Made by a program: the position numbers and the translations under genes. From positions 1 through 64,000 of the forward strand of contig NZ_FNHX01000016.1 in the NCBI RefSeq assembly GCF_900103405.1: a stretch of DNA of 64,000 bases. Reading direction: 5' to 3'. Each line of letters starts with the position of its first letter. The first letter of the stretch is position 1. The notes beneath the pieces were generated by a model. The model had not been told where the DNA came from. It was given only the letters and a program-made list of their open reading frames with translations, and did not search any database. Below are positions 32,195 to 40,771 of the stretch, piece after piece. This stretch comes from Polaromonas sp. JS666. GTDB lineage: Bacteria; Pseudomonadota; Gammaproteobacteria; Burkholderiales; Burkholderiaceae_C.

Positions 32195-32743
32195 TCAGGC
32201 GGCCGCGCGGCTCAGCTTGACGGGGGCGAAATCGACCGGCACCGCAAACGCCACATTGACGTAATTGGTGAAGAGGTTGAGCGCCACATGCGCGAGGATC
32301 TCGACCACCTGCTCATCGCTGAAGCCGGCCTTGCGAATGGCCTGCACGTCGGCTTCGGAGACATTGCCGCGTTCGTTCACGAGCTTGAGCGCAAACGCGA
32401 GCGCCGCGGCGGTGGCCGGGTCGGCGGATTCGCCGCGCTGCGCGGCGGCCATGCCCTCGGCGCTGACGCCGGCCTTGCGGCCCAGCGCGGTGTGGGCGGC
32501 CAGGCAGTACTCGCAGTCATTGCGGTCGGCGACCGCAACGGCAATCTGCTCGCCGAGTTTGGCGCCAATGCTGCCGCCGCCCAGGGCGCCGAAGAAGCCC
32601 CACATGCTTTGGAGCGCGGCCGGCGAATTGGCAACGGCCTTGAACATATTGGGCGTGGCGCCGAAAGCCTGCTGGACCTGGTCGAGCAGGGCTTTGCGGT
32701 CTGCGCTGGTGGCGCTGCGGTCTATCAATGGGATGCGTGACAT
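32195..32743 (-). CDS. Carboxymuconolactone decarboxylase/AhpD-like protein
   Basis: A 182-residue alkylhydroperoxidase-like protein. The redox motif is complete: DCEYCLAAHTALGRKAG, that is C-x-x-C-x-x-x-H as in AhpD. Peripheral stretches (LLDQVQQAFGATPNMFKAVANSPAALQSMWGFFGALG and FSDEQVVEILAHVALNLFTNYVNVAF) are typical of the family member found across proteobacteria. A peroxidase or disulfide-reductase role is inferred from the motif. RBS AAGGA precedes the ATG; an upstream in-frame extension is unlikely. The AraC regulator gene is divergent, 170 bp away. Confidence 0.9.
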   Translation of the reverse strand: MSRIPLIDRSATSADRKALLDQVQQAFGATPNMFKAVANSPAALQSMWGFFGALGGGSIGAKLGEQIAVAVADRNDCEYCLAAHTALGRKAGVSAEGMAAAQRGESADPATAAALAFALKLVNERGNVSEADVQAIRKAGFSDEQVVEILAHVALNLFTNYVNVAFAVPVDFAPVKLSRAAA

Positions 32744-32913
32744 GGTGGAGTCCTTGAAAAGTTGGAAGTGAAGGGCTGAACATTTCGTGCGGTGGGCTAG
32801 ACGCCACTGGCTGCACGGGATGCAGTTTCCCGCGACAATCTGGACTGATTGGATCAATTCATCCATCAAATCATCCTTATCGTCCAGGCACGCCCTCAAC
32901 CCCACACTTCCCC

Positions 32914-33765
32914 ATGAACCCAGGACTGGACCGGCTTTCCGCGCTGATGGAGCGCTTTCGCGTGCGGGCCCATCTGTTCCACAACGGGCCGCTGTGCGGC
33001 GTCACACACTTCACGCCCGAAGCCGGGCTGGGGTTTTTGCATGTGATGCGGCGCGGGACCATGGTGGTGACGCACCGCGCGGGCACAGGTGCGCCGTGCC
33101 GCGTGGAGGTGAACGAACCCAGCCTGGTGTTTTACCCAAGGCCTTTGGCGCACGACTTTCACAATGCGCCGGTGGAAGGCGCCGACTTCACTTGCGCGAC
33201 GCTGGCCTTTGACGGCGGCGCCGGCCACCCGCTGGCGCGTGCCCTGCCGGCGCTGGTGGTGCTGCCGCTGGCGCGCGTGCAAGGGCTGGAGCACACGCTG
33301 GCGCTGCTGTTTGCCGAAACCGAGCAGGTGCGCTGCGGCCAGCGCCTGCTGGCCGACCGGCTGTTCGAGGTGCTGCTGCTGCAGTTGCTTCGCTGGCTGC
33401 TGGACCACCCACCCGAAGGCGGCGCGCCCGAGGGCTTGCTGGCGGGCCTGGCCGAACCGCGCCTGGCGCGCGCGCTGGTCGCGGTGCATGAAAAGCCCGG
33501 TGAGGCCTGGAGCCTGGAGCGGCTGGCGCAAGCCGCCGGCATGTCGCGCAGCGCCTTCGCGCTGCTGTTCAAGCAGAAAGTCGGGCAGACGCCGGCGGAC
33601 TACCTGGCGACCTGGCGGCTGGCGATTGCCCAGGCCGAGCTGCGCGGCGGCCAGTCCCTCAAAGCCATTGCCGCGCGGCTCGGTTATGCGAATGCTTCGG
33701 CGCTGTCGCGCCTGTTCGTACAGAAGACGGGGGTCTCGCCGCGTGACTGGGCCAAGGCAGCGTAG
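32914..33765 (+). CDS. AraC-family regulator with cupin sensor
   Basis: A 283-residue regulator. The N-terminal cupin_6-type sensor (GPLCGVTHFTPEAGLGFLHVMRRGTMVV ... NEPSLVFYPRPLAHDF) and C-terminal AraC DNA-binding domain (WSLERLAQAAGMSRSAFALLFKQKVGQTPADYLATWRLAIAQAELR, IAARLGYANASALSRLFVQKTGVSPRDW) are both clear. This branch commonly controls a divergent AhpD-like or short-chain oxidoreductase gene, here the AhpD-like gene on the other strand. Confidence 0.92.
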   Translation: MNPGLDRLSALMERFRVRAHLFHNGPLCGVTHFTPEAGLGFLHVMRRGTMVVTHRAGTGAPCRVEVNEPSLVFYPRPLAHDFHNAPVEGADFTCATLAFDGGAGHPLARALPALVVLPLARVQGLEHTLALLFAETEQVRCGQRLLADRLFEVLLLQLLRWLLDHPPEGGAPEGLLAGLAEPRLARALVAVHEKPGEAWSLERLAQAAGMSRSAFALLFKQKVGQTPADYLATWRLAIAQAELRGGQSLKAIAARLGYANASALSRLFVQKTGVSPRDWAKAA

Positions 33766-33822
33766 TTCCGCTGGCCCGTTGCCAGTCTGCGGCGCAAACT
33801 CCAGCCGCTAACATCGGTAACC

Positions 33823-34716
33823 ATGTCCCTACCACCTGATCCAAGCGCTGAACCGGCTGCGGCGACTGTACCCGGCAGGACGGCGCACCAACACACCGTG
33901 CCGCCCAGGCTCCATGTTTTGCTTGCGCGGGATTCATCGAAGGCGGTGATCATCCGGCGGGGGCCGACACGCTATACCTCGGTCATCGGCTGGGACAGAA
34001 AGTCCGACAAGTTCCAGGTCGGCCAGTGGTTGTATGGCCGCATTTACGAACGGCGCTCCGACCTGTCGCCTGACGGCAAGCACATGATCTACTTTGCGAT
34101 GAATGGCCGCTGGTCTTCCAGCGTCAAAGGTTCGTGGACCGCGATATCGCGCGCGCCGTACCTCAAAGCCGTCTCAATTTTCGCCAAGGGCGACTGCTGG
34201 CACGGGGGCGGACTGTTTCGCTCGCCCTCCGAATACTGGCTGAACGACGGCTACGGGCACGAACTACAAGTAGAAGATCACCGCTTGAAGCGCACTCTGG
34301 AGTACCCATGGCATGAGCACTATGGCGGCGAGTGCCTCGGCGTCTATTACGTCCGGTTGCAGCGCGACGGCTGGAAAATGCTCTACGTCGCTCCCGATGG
34401 AGCGGGCGGCCACGTCACCCGGTTCGAGAAACGCATCAACGGCCACTGGGTGCTTCGAAAGAATGCGCACGCAAGCGCTCACCATCCGGTCGGAAGAGGC
34501 GTCTACTACGACACGCACGAACTGTTCAACACCAGAACAGAAGAGACAGTTATCAAAAAGGCCTGGGAGTGGGCCGAAATGGACGGTGACCGCCTGTTGT
34601 GGGCCGCGGAAGGCCGCATCCATTCAGGCCGGGTGAATACCATCGGCCTGAAGGACGAGAAGATGCTCCATGACCTCAATCCCATGCAACCTGAAAAGTT
34701 GATGGCGCCGTATTAA
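33823..34716 (+). CDS. Protein of unknown function
   Basis: A 297-residue protein that I do not recognise by domain. After a Pro/Ala-rich lead it shows repeated aromatic-rich segments: SVIGWDRKSDKFQVGQWLYGRIYERRSDLSPDGKHMIYFAMNGRW, then SWTAISRAPYLKAVSIFAKGDCWHGGGLFRSPSEYWLNDGYGH and WKMLYVAPDGAGGHVTRFEKRINGHWVLRK. LSPDGKHMIYFA resembles one blade of a beta-propeller (WD40/TolB-like), so a propeller is possible. No signal peptide or membrane helix. Start ATG at 33823; position within a run of metabolic genes gives no functional clue. Gap of 57 bp to the AraC gene. Confidence 0.6.
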   Translation: MSLPPDPSAEPAAATVPGRTAHQHTVPPRLHVLLARDSSKAVIIRRGPTRYTSVIGWDRKSDKFQVGQWLYGRIYERRSDLSPDGKHMIYFAMNGRWSSSVKGSWTAISRAPYLKAVSIFAKGDCWHGGGLFRSPSEYWLNDGYGHELQVEDHRLKRTLEYPWHEHYGGECLGVYYVRLQRDGWKMLYVAPDGAGGHVTRFEKRINGHWVLRKNAHASAHHPVGRGVYYDTHELFNTRTEETVIKKAWEWAEMDGDRLLWAAEGRIHSGRVNTIGLKDEKMLHDLNPMQPEKLMAPY

Positions 34717-34748
34717 ACATACAGCGCAAAGCCTCGCCCCGGGGATTT

Positions 34749-35090
34749 TCAATGACCGCGCGGCACCAAGGCCAGCAGCACAAAACTACCGGCCAGCGCG
34801 AGGTTCTTGAAGAAATGCAGGACCTGGTTGCGCAGCGCTTGCGGCGTGGCTGCCCAGAAGTTGTGGGCGATGAAAGCGTCGGCCAGCAAAAAGGTCGCGG
34901 CGGCCAGCGCGAACCAGCGCAGCTGCCAGCCGAAGGCGAGCGCCAGGCCGGCGGCGACCTCGATCGCGCCGATGGCGGCGCCCACGTAGTTGCGCTGCTT
35001 TGCCGAATCGAGGAAATGTGAGGCACCGGGGCCTATGAAGGCCAGGGCCATCAGCGTGCGGGCCAAGGCCACGATGAGAGCGGGGTTCAT
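34749..35090 (-). CDS. DoxX-family small membrane protein
   Basis: A 113-residue protein with four predicted membrane segments (ALIVALARTLMALAFIGPGASHF; AAIGAIEVAAGLALAFGW; WFALAAATFLLADAFIAHNFW; FFKNLALAGSFVLLALVPRG). This is the DoxX-family layout, including an early conserved G-x-x-H-F stretch and the final short KNLALAG motif. DoxX proteins are linked to quinone or oxidative-stress complexes, but function is mostly unknown. The SDR gene upstream on the minus strand starts a probable operon (69-bp gap). Confidence 0.88.
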   Translation of the reverse strand: MNPALIVALARTLMALAFIGPGASHFLDSAKQRNYVGAAIGAIEVAAGLALAFGWQLRWFALAAATFLLADAFIAHNFWAATPQALRNQVLHFFKNLALAGSFVLLALVPRGH

Positions 35091-35159
35091 GGTGTGCTTT
35101 CTGAAGAGATTTGAGTGAGGGGCGGGGTGCGGCTTGCGCCACCCGCCCCGGCGCGAGCC

Positions 35160-36059
35160 TCAAGCGGCCCGGCGCACCGCAGGCTTGAGCATGTCGGCGA
35201 TGCCTATGCGCTGGGCGAAGTCCTCGCGCACGCGTTCGGCCACCACGGTGACTTCAGCGGCGCCGTCGTCGATGAAGTCGATCACCGAACGGAAGGGCCG
35301 CGTGCCGGCGGGCAGGCCGACGATGCGGGTGATGTCGTCGGCCACGGCCTGCGGGTCGGCATCGGCGGGACTCAGGGCCGAGAGGCGTTCGCCGATCTTG
35401 TCCATCACGCCGTCATAACGCGCATAGGCGGCGGCGAGGGCCGCGTCTGCCGGCTTGCCGGCGCTGGGGAAGTGGTCCGTGCCCTTGGTTAAGGCGCCGG
35501 GCACGACGATGGAGGTTTCGATGCCGAAGCGGGCAAGCTCATAGGACATGGTGACGGCCATCGAATCCATGGCGGCTTTCGCCGCGGCGTAAGGGCCGAG
35601 GAAGGGCGGGAAGCCGCCGCGCACCGTGCTGCTGCCGACCCACAGCAGCAGGCCCGCTTCCGCCTTGCGCATGGCCGGCAGCGCGGCGCGGTTCACGCGC
35701 TGGCTGCCCAGGAAGTTGGTGTCCAGCACCTTGATGATTTCTTCGGGCGTGTAGGCCTCGGCAGGGCCGACGACCAGGTGGCCGGCGTTGTGCACGACGA
35801 CGTCGAGGCGGCCCTGCTCGGCCAGGATGTGGGCCACGGCGGCGTCGGCCGAGGGCTGCGACAGCACGTCGAGTTCAACAGCGCGCAGGTCAAAGCCGTT
35901 GGCAAAACTCCAGTCGCGCAGCTCACGCACCTTGGGCGCGTTGCGGCCTTCGATGTCGCGCATGCTGGCATACACGGTGTGGCCGGCCCGGGCCAGCGAG
36001 CGGGCGGAGAGATGGCCAATGCCGGTGGCGGCGCCGGTGACGAGGATGACGGATTTCAT
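35160..36059 (-). CDS. SDR-family oxidoreductase
   Basis: A 299-residue classical short-chain dehydrogenase. Cofactor motif TGAATGIG (8-15), NAG replaced by HNAGH in the usual place, and the active site YAAAK (PFLGPYAAAKAAMD). NADP preference is hinted by the Arg after the second strand (YASMRDIEGRN). It resembles retinol-dehydrogenase-like or YbbO-type enzymes. It is followed by the DoxX gene. A second SDR lies upstream on the same strand, separated by a 124-bp imperfect palindrome that may uncouple the two. Confidence 0.9.
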   Translation of the reverse strand: MKSVILVTGAATGIGHLSARSLARAGHTVYASMRDIEGRNAPKVRELRDWSFANGFDLRAVELDVLSQPSADAAVAHILAEQGRLDVVVHNAGHLVVGPAEAYTPEEIIKVLDTNFLGSQRVNRAALPAMRKAEAGLLLWVGSSTVRGGFPPFLGPYAAAKAAMDSMAVTMSYELARFGIETSIVVPGALTKGTDHFPSAGKPADAALAAAYARYDGVMDKIGERLSALSPADADPQAVADDITRIVGLPAGTRPFRSVIDFIDDGAAEVTVVAERVREDFAQRIGIADMLKPAVRRAA

Positions 36060-36115
36060 GGTGTGTGTCTTTCTGGAAAGGGGTTGAAACTTGGAAAATG
36101 TTTTGTTGAACTGAC

Positions 36116-36239
36116 GAAAGGGCGCGCAGATTTCGTAGCGAGCGGCCCGAGGTCAGGTCGAGCACCGCAGCCGTACACCCGTACGGCGAGGAGCGCAGGC
36201 CTGAGATCGGGACGCGCAGTAGAAAGCTGCAGCCCTTTC
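36116..36239. repeat. 124-bp imperfect inverted repeat
   Basis: A long imperfect palindrome fills the gap between two SDR genes. GAAAGGGC (36116-36123) pairs with GCCCTTTC (36232-36239). Inside, the arms stay largely complementary, with small mismatches (for example CCCGAGGTCAGG against CCTGAGATCGGG), and the centre is a perfect GCCGTAC-accc-GTACGGC hairpin (36170-36187). The right end runs into the stop codon of the upstream SDR gene. It looks like a palindromic dispersed repeat, and in RNA it would be a strong hairpin. Confidence 0.75.
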
Positions 36240-36987
36240 AAACCACGCCGCCGTTGGCGCGGAGCGTTTGGCCGTTGACCCATGCCGAGTTGTCGCTGAC
36301 GAGGAAGGCGACAGCACTCGCGATGTCCTCAGGCGTGCCGAGCCGTTCCAGCGGCGCCATCTTGGACATGCGCTCCACCGTCTCGGGCGTCTTGCCGTTG
36401 AGGAAAAGGGCGGTGGCCGTGGGGCCGGGGGCGATCGCGTTGATGCGGATGTTTTTGCCGCGCAGCTCTTTGGCCATGATGTGGGTGAAGGTTTCCACTG
36501 CGCTCTTGGTCGCGCCGTAAACCGCGTAGCCGGGCAGGGCCAGGCCGATCACGCTGGTCGAGAAATTGACGATGCGACCGCCGGACTGCAGGCGCGCGAC
36601 GGCTTCACGCAGGGTGTTGAACGTGCCCTTGACGTTGACGGCGAACAGGCGGTCGAAGGTGTCGTCGTCGGTGTCGGCCAGCGCGGGCAGGCTGGGCGGC
36701 ATGATGCCGGCGTTGTTGACCAGCACGTCGACGCGGCCGAAGGCTTTGATGCTTGCGTCGAACAGGGCTTTGACGGCGGCGGAACTGGCGACGTCGGCCT
36801 GCACGGCTATGGCCTTGCCGCCGGCGGCGGTGATGGACTGCACCACGGCCTGGGCTTCTTCGGCCTGGCCGGCGTAGTTGACGACGACGGCGTAGCCCTC
36901 TTGCGCAAGGCGCTGGGCGACGGCCGCGCCTATGCCGCGCGAGGCGCCGGTGACGAGGGCAACTTGGGTGGATGCGGAAGCGGTCAT
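36238..36987 (-). CDS. SDR-family oxidoreductase (FabG-like)
   Basis: A 249-residue classical SDR. TGASRGIG (about 12-19), NNAGIM, the Ser of the FSTSVIG active-site strand and YGATKSAVE (Tyr-x-x-x-Lys) are complete; the C-terminal part (INAIAPGPTATALF and a final NGQTLRANGGVV) is typical of 3-oxoacyl-reductase-like or glucose dehydrogenase-like SDRs. AGGAG lies before the ATG at 36987. The gene is divergent from a LysR regulator at 37160, which is its probable controller, and precedes the second SDR/DoxX pair on the same strand. Confidence 0.92.
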   Translation of the reverse strand: MTASASTQVALVTGASRGIGAAVAQRLAQEGYAVVVNYAGQAEEAQAVVQSITAAGGKAIAVQADVASSAAVKALFDASIKAFGRVDVLVNNAGIMPPSLPALADTDDDTFDRLFAVNVKGTFNTLREAVARLQSGGRIVNFSTSVIGLALPGYAVYGATKSAVETFTHIMAKELRGKNIRINAIAPGPTATALFLNGKTPETVERMSKMAPLERLGTPEDIASAVAFLVSDNSAWVNGQTLRANGGVV

Positions 36988-37159
36988 CTGGAACTCCTGA
37001 AATTGATAAAGGTTGGTTTGTTCTGACTGCCCGCGGCGCCTGGTTTGTTTGCGCTTTTGGTGAGCCAGTGACGCCATTGTTCTATTCAATTCATACCTCA
37101 TAAATACCGTAAACTTGCCTTCACTGTTCAATCAACGCCAACAATTAGGTGGCAACAAA

Positions 37160-38056
37160 ATGGATAGGTTTCATTCGATGCAGCTGTTCACGCGAATCGT
37201 GGAGCTGGGCAGTTTTACGAAGGCGGCCGACGACCTGCATCTGCCGCGCGCAACCGTGACGCACGCGGTGCAGCAGTTGGAAAAACGCCTGGGCGCGCGG
37301 CTCTTGCACCGCACGACGCGCCACGTAAGCCCCACGCAGGACGGCGCGGCCTATTACGAGCGCTGCCTGCGCCTGCTGACGGACCTGGAAGAGGCCGAGT
37401 CGGCGTTTGTGAACGTGGGCAGCAAGCCGCGCGGCAAGCTGCGCGTGGACTTGCACGGCACGCTGGCCAAGCATTTTTTGCTGCCGGTGATCGGCGATTT
37501 TTTTGCGCGCTACCCGGACATCGAACTCGAAATCGGCATGGGCGACCGGCTGGTGGACCTGGTGCGCGAGGGCGTGGACTGCGTGCTGCGCGTGGGCGAG
37601 CTGGCCGAGTCCAGCATGGTGGGGCGGCGCGTGGCCTTGCTTGAACAGGTGACCTGCGCGAGCCGCGAATACATCGCCAAACACGGCAAGCCTGACACGC
37701 TGGAGGCACTGCGCGCCCACCGCGCGGTGAATTTTTTATCCAGCCGCACCGGCAAGGCGCTGCCTTTTGATTTCATGGTCGACGGCGTGCCGCGCCAGGT
37801 GCAACTCAAGGGCTCGGTCGCGGTGACGGACGCCGACGCCTACAAGGCCTGCTGCGCCGCGCACCTGGGTTTTATCCAGGTGCCGCGCTACCACCTGGCC
37901 GCGCAGCTGGAGGCGGGCGCGCTGGTGGAAGTGCTGGCGCAATTCAGGCCGGCGCCCATGCCGGTGTCTGTGCTGTATCCGCACCACCGGCAACTCTCAC
38001 CGCGCGTGCGGGTGTTCGTAGATTGGGTGGCCGACGTCATGGCCCAGGCGCGCTGA
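37160..38056 (+). CDS. LysR-family regulator (CrgA/DmlR-like)
   Basis: A 298-residue LysR protein: MDRFHSMQLFTRIVELGSFTKAADDLHLPRATVTHAVQQLEKRLGARLLHRTTRHVSPTQDG is the N-terminal helix-turn-helix. GKLRVDLHGTLAKHFLLPVIGDFFARYPDIELEIGMGDRLVDLVREGVDCVLRVGEL begins the effector domain. It belongs to the same branch as the LysR at 31252. The start is the ATG following AGGTGGCAACAAA. It is divergent from the FabG-like SDR gene (172-bp gap), the likely target, and convergent with the PQQ dehydrogenase gene (4-bp gap). Confidence 0.9.
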   Translation: MDRFHSMQLFTRIVELGSFTKAADDLHLPRATVTHAVQQLEKRLGARLLHRTTRHVSPTQDGAAYYERCLRLLTDLEEAESAFVNVGSKPRGKLRVDLHGTLAKHFLLPVIGDFFARYPDIELEIGMGDRLVDLVREGVDCVLRVGELAESSMVGRRVALLEQVTCASREYIAKHGKPDTLEALRAHRAVNFLSSRTGKALPFDFMVDGVPRQVQLKGSVAVTDADAYKACCAAHLGFIQVPRYHLAAQLEAGALVEVLAQFRPAPMPVSVLYPHHRQLSPRVRVFVDWVADVMAQAR

Positions 38057-38060
38057 GAAC

Positions 38061-40469
38061 TCAACGCGCCAGTGGCAGCGCATAAGCGCGCACATAGTCG
38101 CCCGCCCGCGTGCCCAGCGAGCCGTGGCCGCCGGCCACCACCAGCACATACTGCCGGCCGTCAGAGCCGGTGTAGCTCATGGGCGTGGCCTGGCCGCCGG
38201 CGGGCAGGCGGGACTTCCAGAGTTCGTCGCCGGTGTTGACGTCGTAGGCGCGCAAATAATCGTCCAGCGTGCCCGAGAGAAAAGCGACGCCGCCGGCCGT
38301 GGCAAGCGGGCCGCCCAGGTTGGGCACGCCCATGCGGAAAGGCAGCGGCACGGGCGAGAGGTCGCGCACCGTGCCGTTTTTGTGCTGCCAGGCGATGGCG
38401 CCGGTGACGAGGTCGGCGCCGGCCACATAACCCCAGGGCGGCGCCTGGCAGGGGATGCCCAGCGGCGACAAAAAGGCGCTGAGCTTGACGGCAAAGGGCG
38501 CGCCGAAGTTTTCATTGAGCGAGGGCAGGCTGCCTTCGGGCCGCTGCTTGCCCTGGACCATCAGCGTCGTGTCGTCAGTACGCGGCACCAGCTTTGACAC
38601 AAAGGCCAGGTAGGTCGGCGTGCTGAACACCATCTGCCGCACCGGGTCGACGGCCACGCCGCCCCAGTTGAAGACGCCGAAGTTGCCGGGGTAGACCAGC
38701 GTGCCCTGGGTGGACGGCGGCGTGAAGCGGCCTTCATAGCGCAGGCGCTGGAAGGCGATGCGGCAATACAGCTGGTCGAACATCGTGGCGCCCCACATGT
38801 CGCGGCCGGTCAGCGGCGGCGGGTTGAAGGACAGCGCCGACTGGGGCTGCGTGGGCGCGCTGCGGTCGCCTTGCGCGGCGCCCTGCGGCGCGGGGACTTC
38901 GGTGACGGGCAGCAGCGGCGTGCCGGTGCGGCGGTCCAGCACAAAAATCTCGCCCTGCTTGGTAGGCTGCACCAGGGCGGGCACGCGGTTGCCGTTGATG
39001 TTGATGTCCAGCAGGCTGGGCTGGGCCGGCACGTCGTAGTCCCAGAGGTCGTGGTGGACGGTCTGGAAATTCCAGCGTACCTTGCCGGTGGCCAGGTCCA
39101 GCGCGACGACGGAAGAGGAATAGCTTTCCACCGCCGGGCTGCGGTTGCCGCCCCACTGGTCGGGCGGCTGGTTGCCCAGGGGTACGTAGACCATGCCCAG
39201 CGCCTCGTCGACGCTGGAGATGGCCCAGCTGTTGGGCGAGTTGGCGGTGTAGCTCTGGCCGGGCGCGAGCGGCGCGCTGCTGTCGGGCCGGCCCGAATCC
39301 CAGGCCCACACCAGTGCGCCGGTGTTGATGTCGAAGGCGCGTATGACGCCGGACTGCTCCTTGGTGGAGACGTTGTCGAGCACGGTGCCGCCGACGATGA
39401 TGAGGCGGGACGTCACCACCACGGGCGAGGTCGAGTAATAGGCGCCGGGCTTGCGGTTGGGCATGCCGGCCCAGAGGTCTATCTGCCCGGTGCCGCCGCC
39501 GAAGGCCGTGCAGGGTTTGCCGGTCTCGGGGTTCAGCGCGATCACGCGCCCGTCGGCCGTGGGCATAAAAAGTTTGGCCGCGCAGCCACCGCTCGCGGCC
39601 GGCACGGGTGCGGCCGGCGGCGGCTGGTAGGACAGGCCGCGGCAGGTCAAATGCTGCAGCGCGAGCTGGCCCTGGATCTCGGGGTTGAAACGCCAGGCCT
39701 CGGCGCCGGTGGTGGCGTCGAGCGCGATCACCGACTGGTGCGGCGTGCACAGGAACAGCCGGTTGCCGACTTTCAGCGGTGTCACCTCGAAGGTGGTTTC
39801 CTCGGGGTCGCCGGGGCGGCCGCGCATGTCGCCGGTGCGGTACTGCCAGGCCATCTGCAGCTGCTCGACGTTGTCGGGCGTGATCTGCGCCAGCGGTGAA
39901 TAACGCTGGCCCTGGCCGGTGCGGCCATAGGCATGCCATTCACCGGCCGGCACGCTGTCGGCCGGCGCCGATGCGGCGCCCAGCGGCGGCAGGGGCAGCA
40001 TGCCCACCAGGCGGTTGTCGTCATGGAACCAGGTGACGACCGCCGCGACCAGGAAGGCGCCCAGCACCGAACCCAGCGCCCAGCGTCCGCCGCGCATGCC
40101 CCAGGCGCCCTCGTGGCCCGCCGCCCCTATGGGCCAGGCACTGGCGGTCCAGGGTGCCGCCAGGAACAGGCCGATGAGAAACACCACGCCGCCGCGCGCG
40201 GCCAGCGGCCACCAGTCCAGCCCGGACTCCCACAGCGCCCAGGCCAGGGTGCCGCCCACCAGCACGGCAAACACCCACAGCCCGGCCGGGCTGCGGCGCA
40301 TCAGCAGCACAGCGGTAAGCACAAAGCCCAGGCCCGCGAGCAGGTAATACCAGCTGCCGCCCAACACGCCAAGCCAGGCGCCGGCCAGCAGCACCGGCAC
40401 GCCGAGCAACAGCAGCACAAAGCCCGTGACCCAGGACGTGCGCGAAGAGGGAGCGGCGCGGTAATGCAT
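38061..40469 (-). CDS. Membrane-bound PQQ-dependent dehydrogenase (glucose/quinate/shikimate type)
   Basis: An 802-residue enzyme with the glucose-dehydrogenase architecture. The N-terminal ~140 residues have five hydrophobic segments (for example GFVLLLLGVPVLLAGAWLGVLGG, WYYLLAGLGFVLTAVLLM, GLWVFAVLVGGTLAWAL, GVVFLIGLFLAAPW, LGSVLGAFLVAAVVTWF) that anchor it and bind ubiquinone. An eight-bladed PQQ propeller follows, opening with WHAYGRTGQGQRYSPLAQITPDNVEQLQMAWQYRTGD. It oxidises aldoses or cyclitols on the periplasmic side and feeds electrons to the quinone pool. PQQ biosynthesis genes are not in the window. Which of glucose, quinate or shikimate is used cannot be told. Confidence 0.93.
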   Translation of the reverse strand: MHYRAAPSSRTSWVTGFVLLLLGVPVLLAGAWLGVLGGSWYYLLAGLGFVLTAVLLMRRSPAGLWVFAVLVGGTLAWALWESGLDWWPLAARGGVVFLIGLFLAAPWTASAWPIGAAGHEGAWGMRGGRWALGSVLGAFLVAAVVTWFHDDNRLVGMLPLPPLGAASAPADSVPAGEWHAYGRTGQGQRYSPLAQITPDNVEQLQMAWQYRTGDMRGRPGDPEETTFEVTPLKVGNRLFLCTPHQSVIALDATTGAEAWRFNPEIQGQLALQHLTCRGLSYQPPPAAPVPAASGGCAAKLFMPTADGRVIALNPETGKPCTAFGGGTGQIDLWAGMPNRKPGAYYSTSPVVVTSRLIIVGGTVLDNVSTKEQSGVIRAFDINTGALVWAWDSGRPDSSAPLAPGQSYTANSPNSWAISSVDEALGMVYVPLGNQPPDQWGGNRSPAVESYSSSVVALDLATGKVRWNFQTVHHDLWDYDVPAQPSLLDININGNRVPALVQPTKQGEIFVLDRRTGTPLLPVTEVPAPQGAAQGDRSAPTQPQSALSFNPPPLTGRDMWGATMFDQLYCRIAFQRLRYEGRFTPPSTQGTLVYPGNFGVFNWGGVAVDPVRQMVFSTPTYLAFVSKLVPRTDDTTLMVQGKQRPEGSLPSLNENFGAPFAVKLSAFLSPLGIPCQAPPWGYVAGADLVTGAIAWQHKNGTVRDLSPVPLPFRMGVPNLGGPLATAGGVAFLSGTLDDYLRAYDVNTGDELWKSRLPAGGQATPMSYTGSDGRQYVLVVAGGHGSLGTRAGDYVRAYALPLAR

Positions 40470-40771
40470 TTTTGTTCTTGGGATGCGCGCATTTCAGCCG
40501 GGCGGCACAGCGTGCCAGAACCAGAAAAACGCAGCGGCTACAGAGCAATCTAGCCCGCGCGCGCGGCGCCGGGCGTCAGCCTGCGGCTGACAAGGCTGTA
40601 GGAAGCCTGTGGCGGACCGCCGCCGGGTGGGTGCATTCCTACATGCGGCGCCGGAAATGCCCGGCGCGGCAAACCTGCCGCAGGCCTGATCTTGGGGATT
40701 CGGCGGTGTTCCGCGAGCCACATGTGCGCGCACCGCATTTCTCTTGTCAACTTGTCCGCAAGGAGTTTTCC
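40470..40771. promoter_or_regulatory. 302-bp gap with spaced inverted repeat
   Basis: No gene is supported. TGTAGGAA (40597-40604) and TTCCTACA (40636-40643) are perfect inverted copies separated by a GC-rich segment that can itself pair (GGCGG/CCGCC). The element is about 130 bp upstream of the DUF4142 gene and could be a regulator site or repeat relic. Nothing else recognisable was found between the PQQ dehydrogenase start and AAGGAG (40760-40765) before the next start. Confidence 0.5.
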
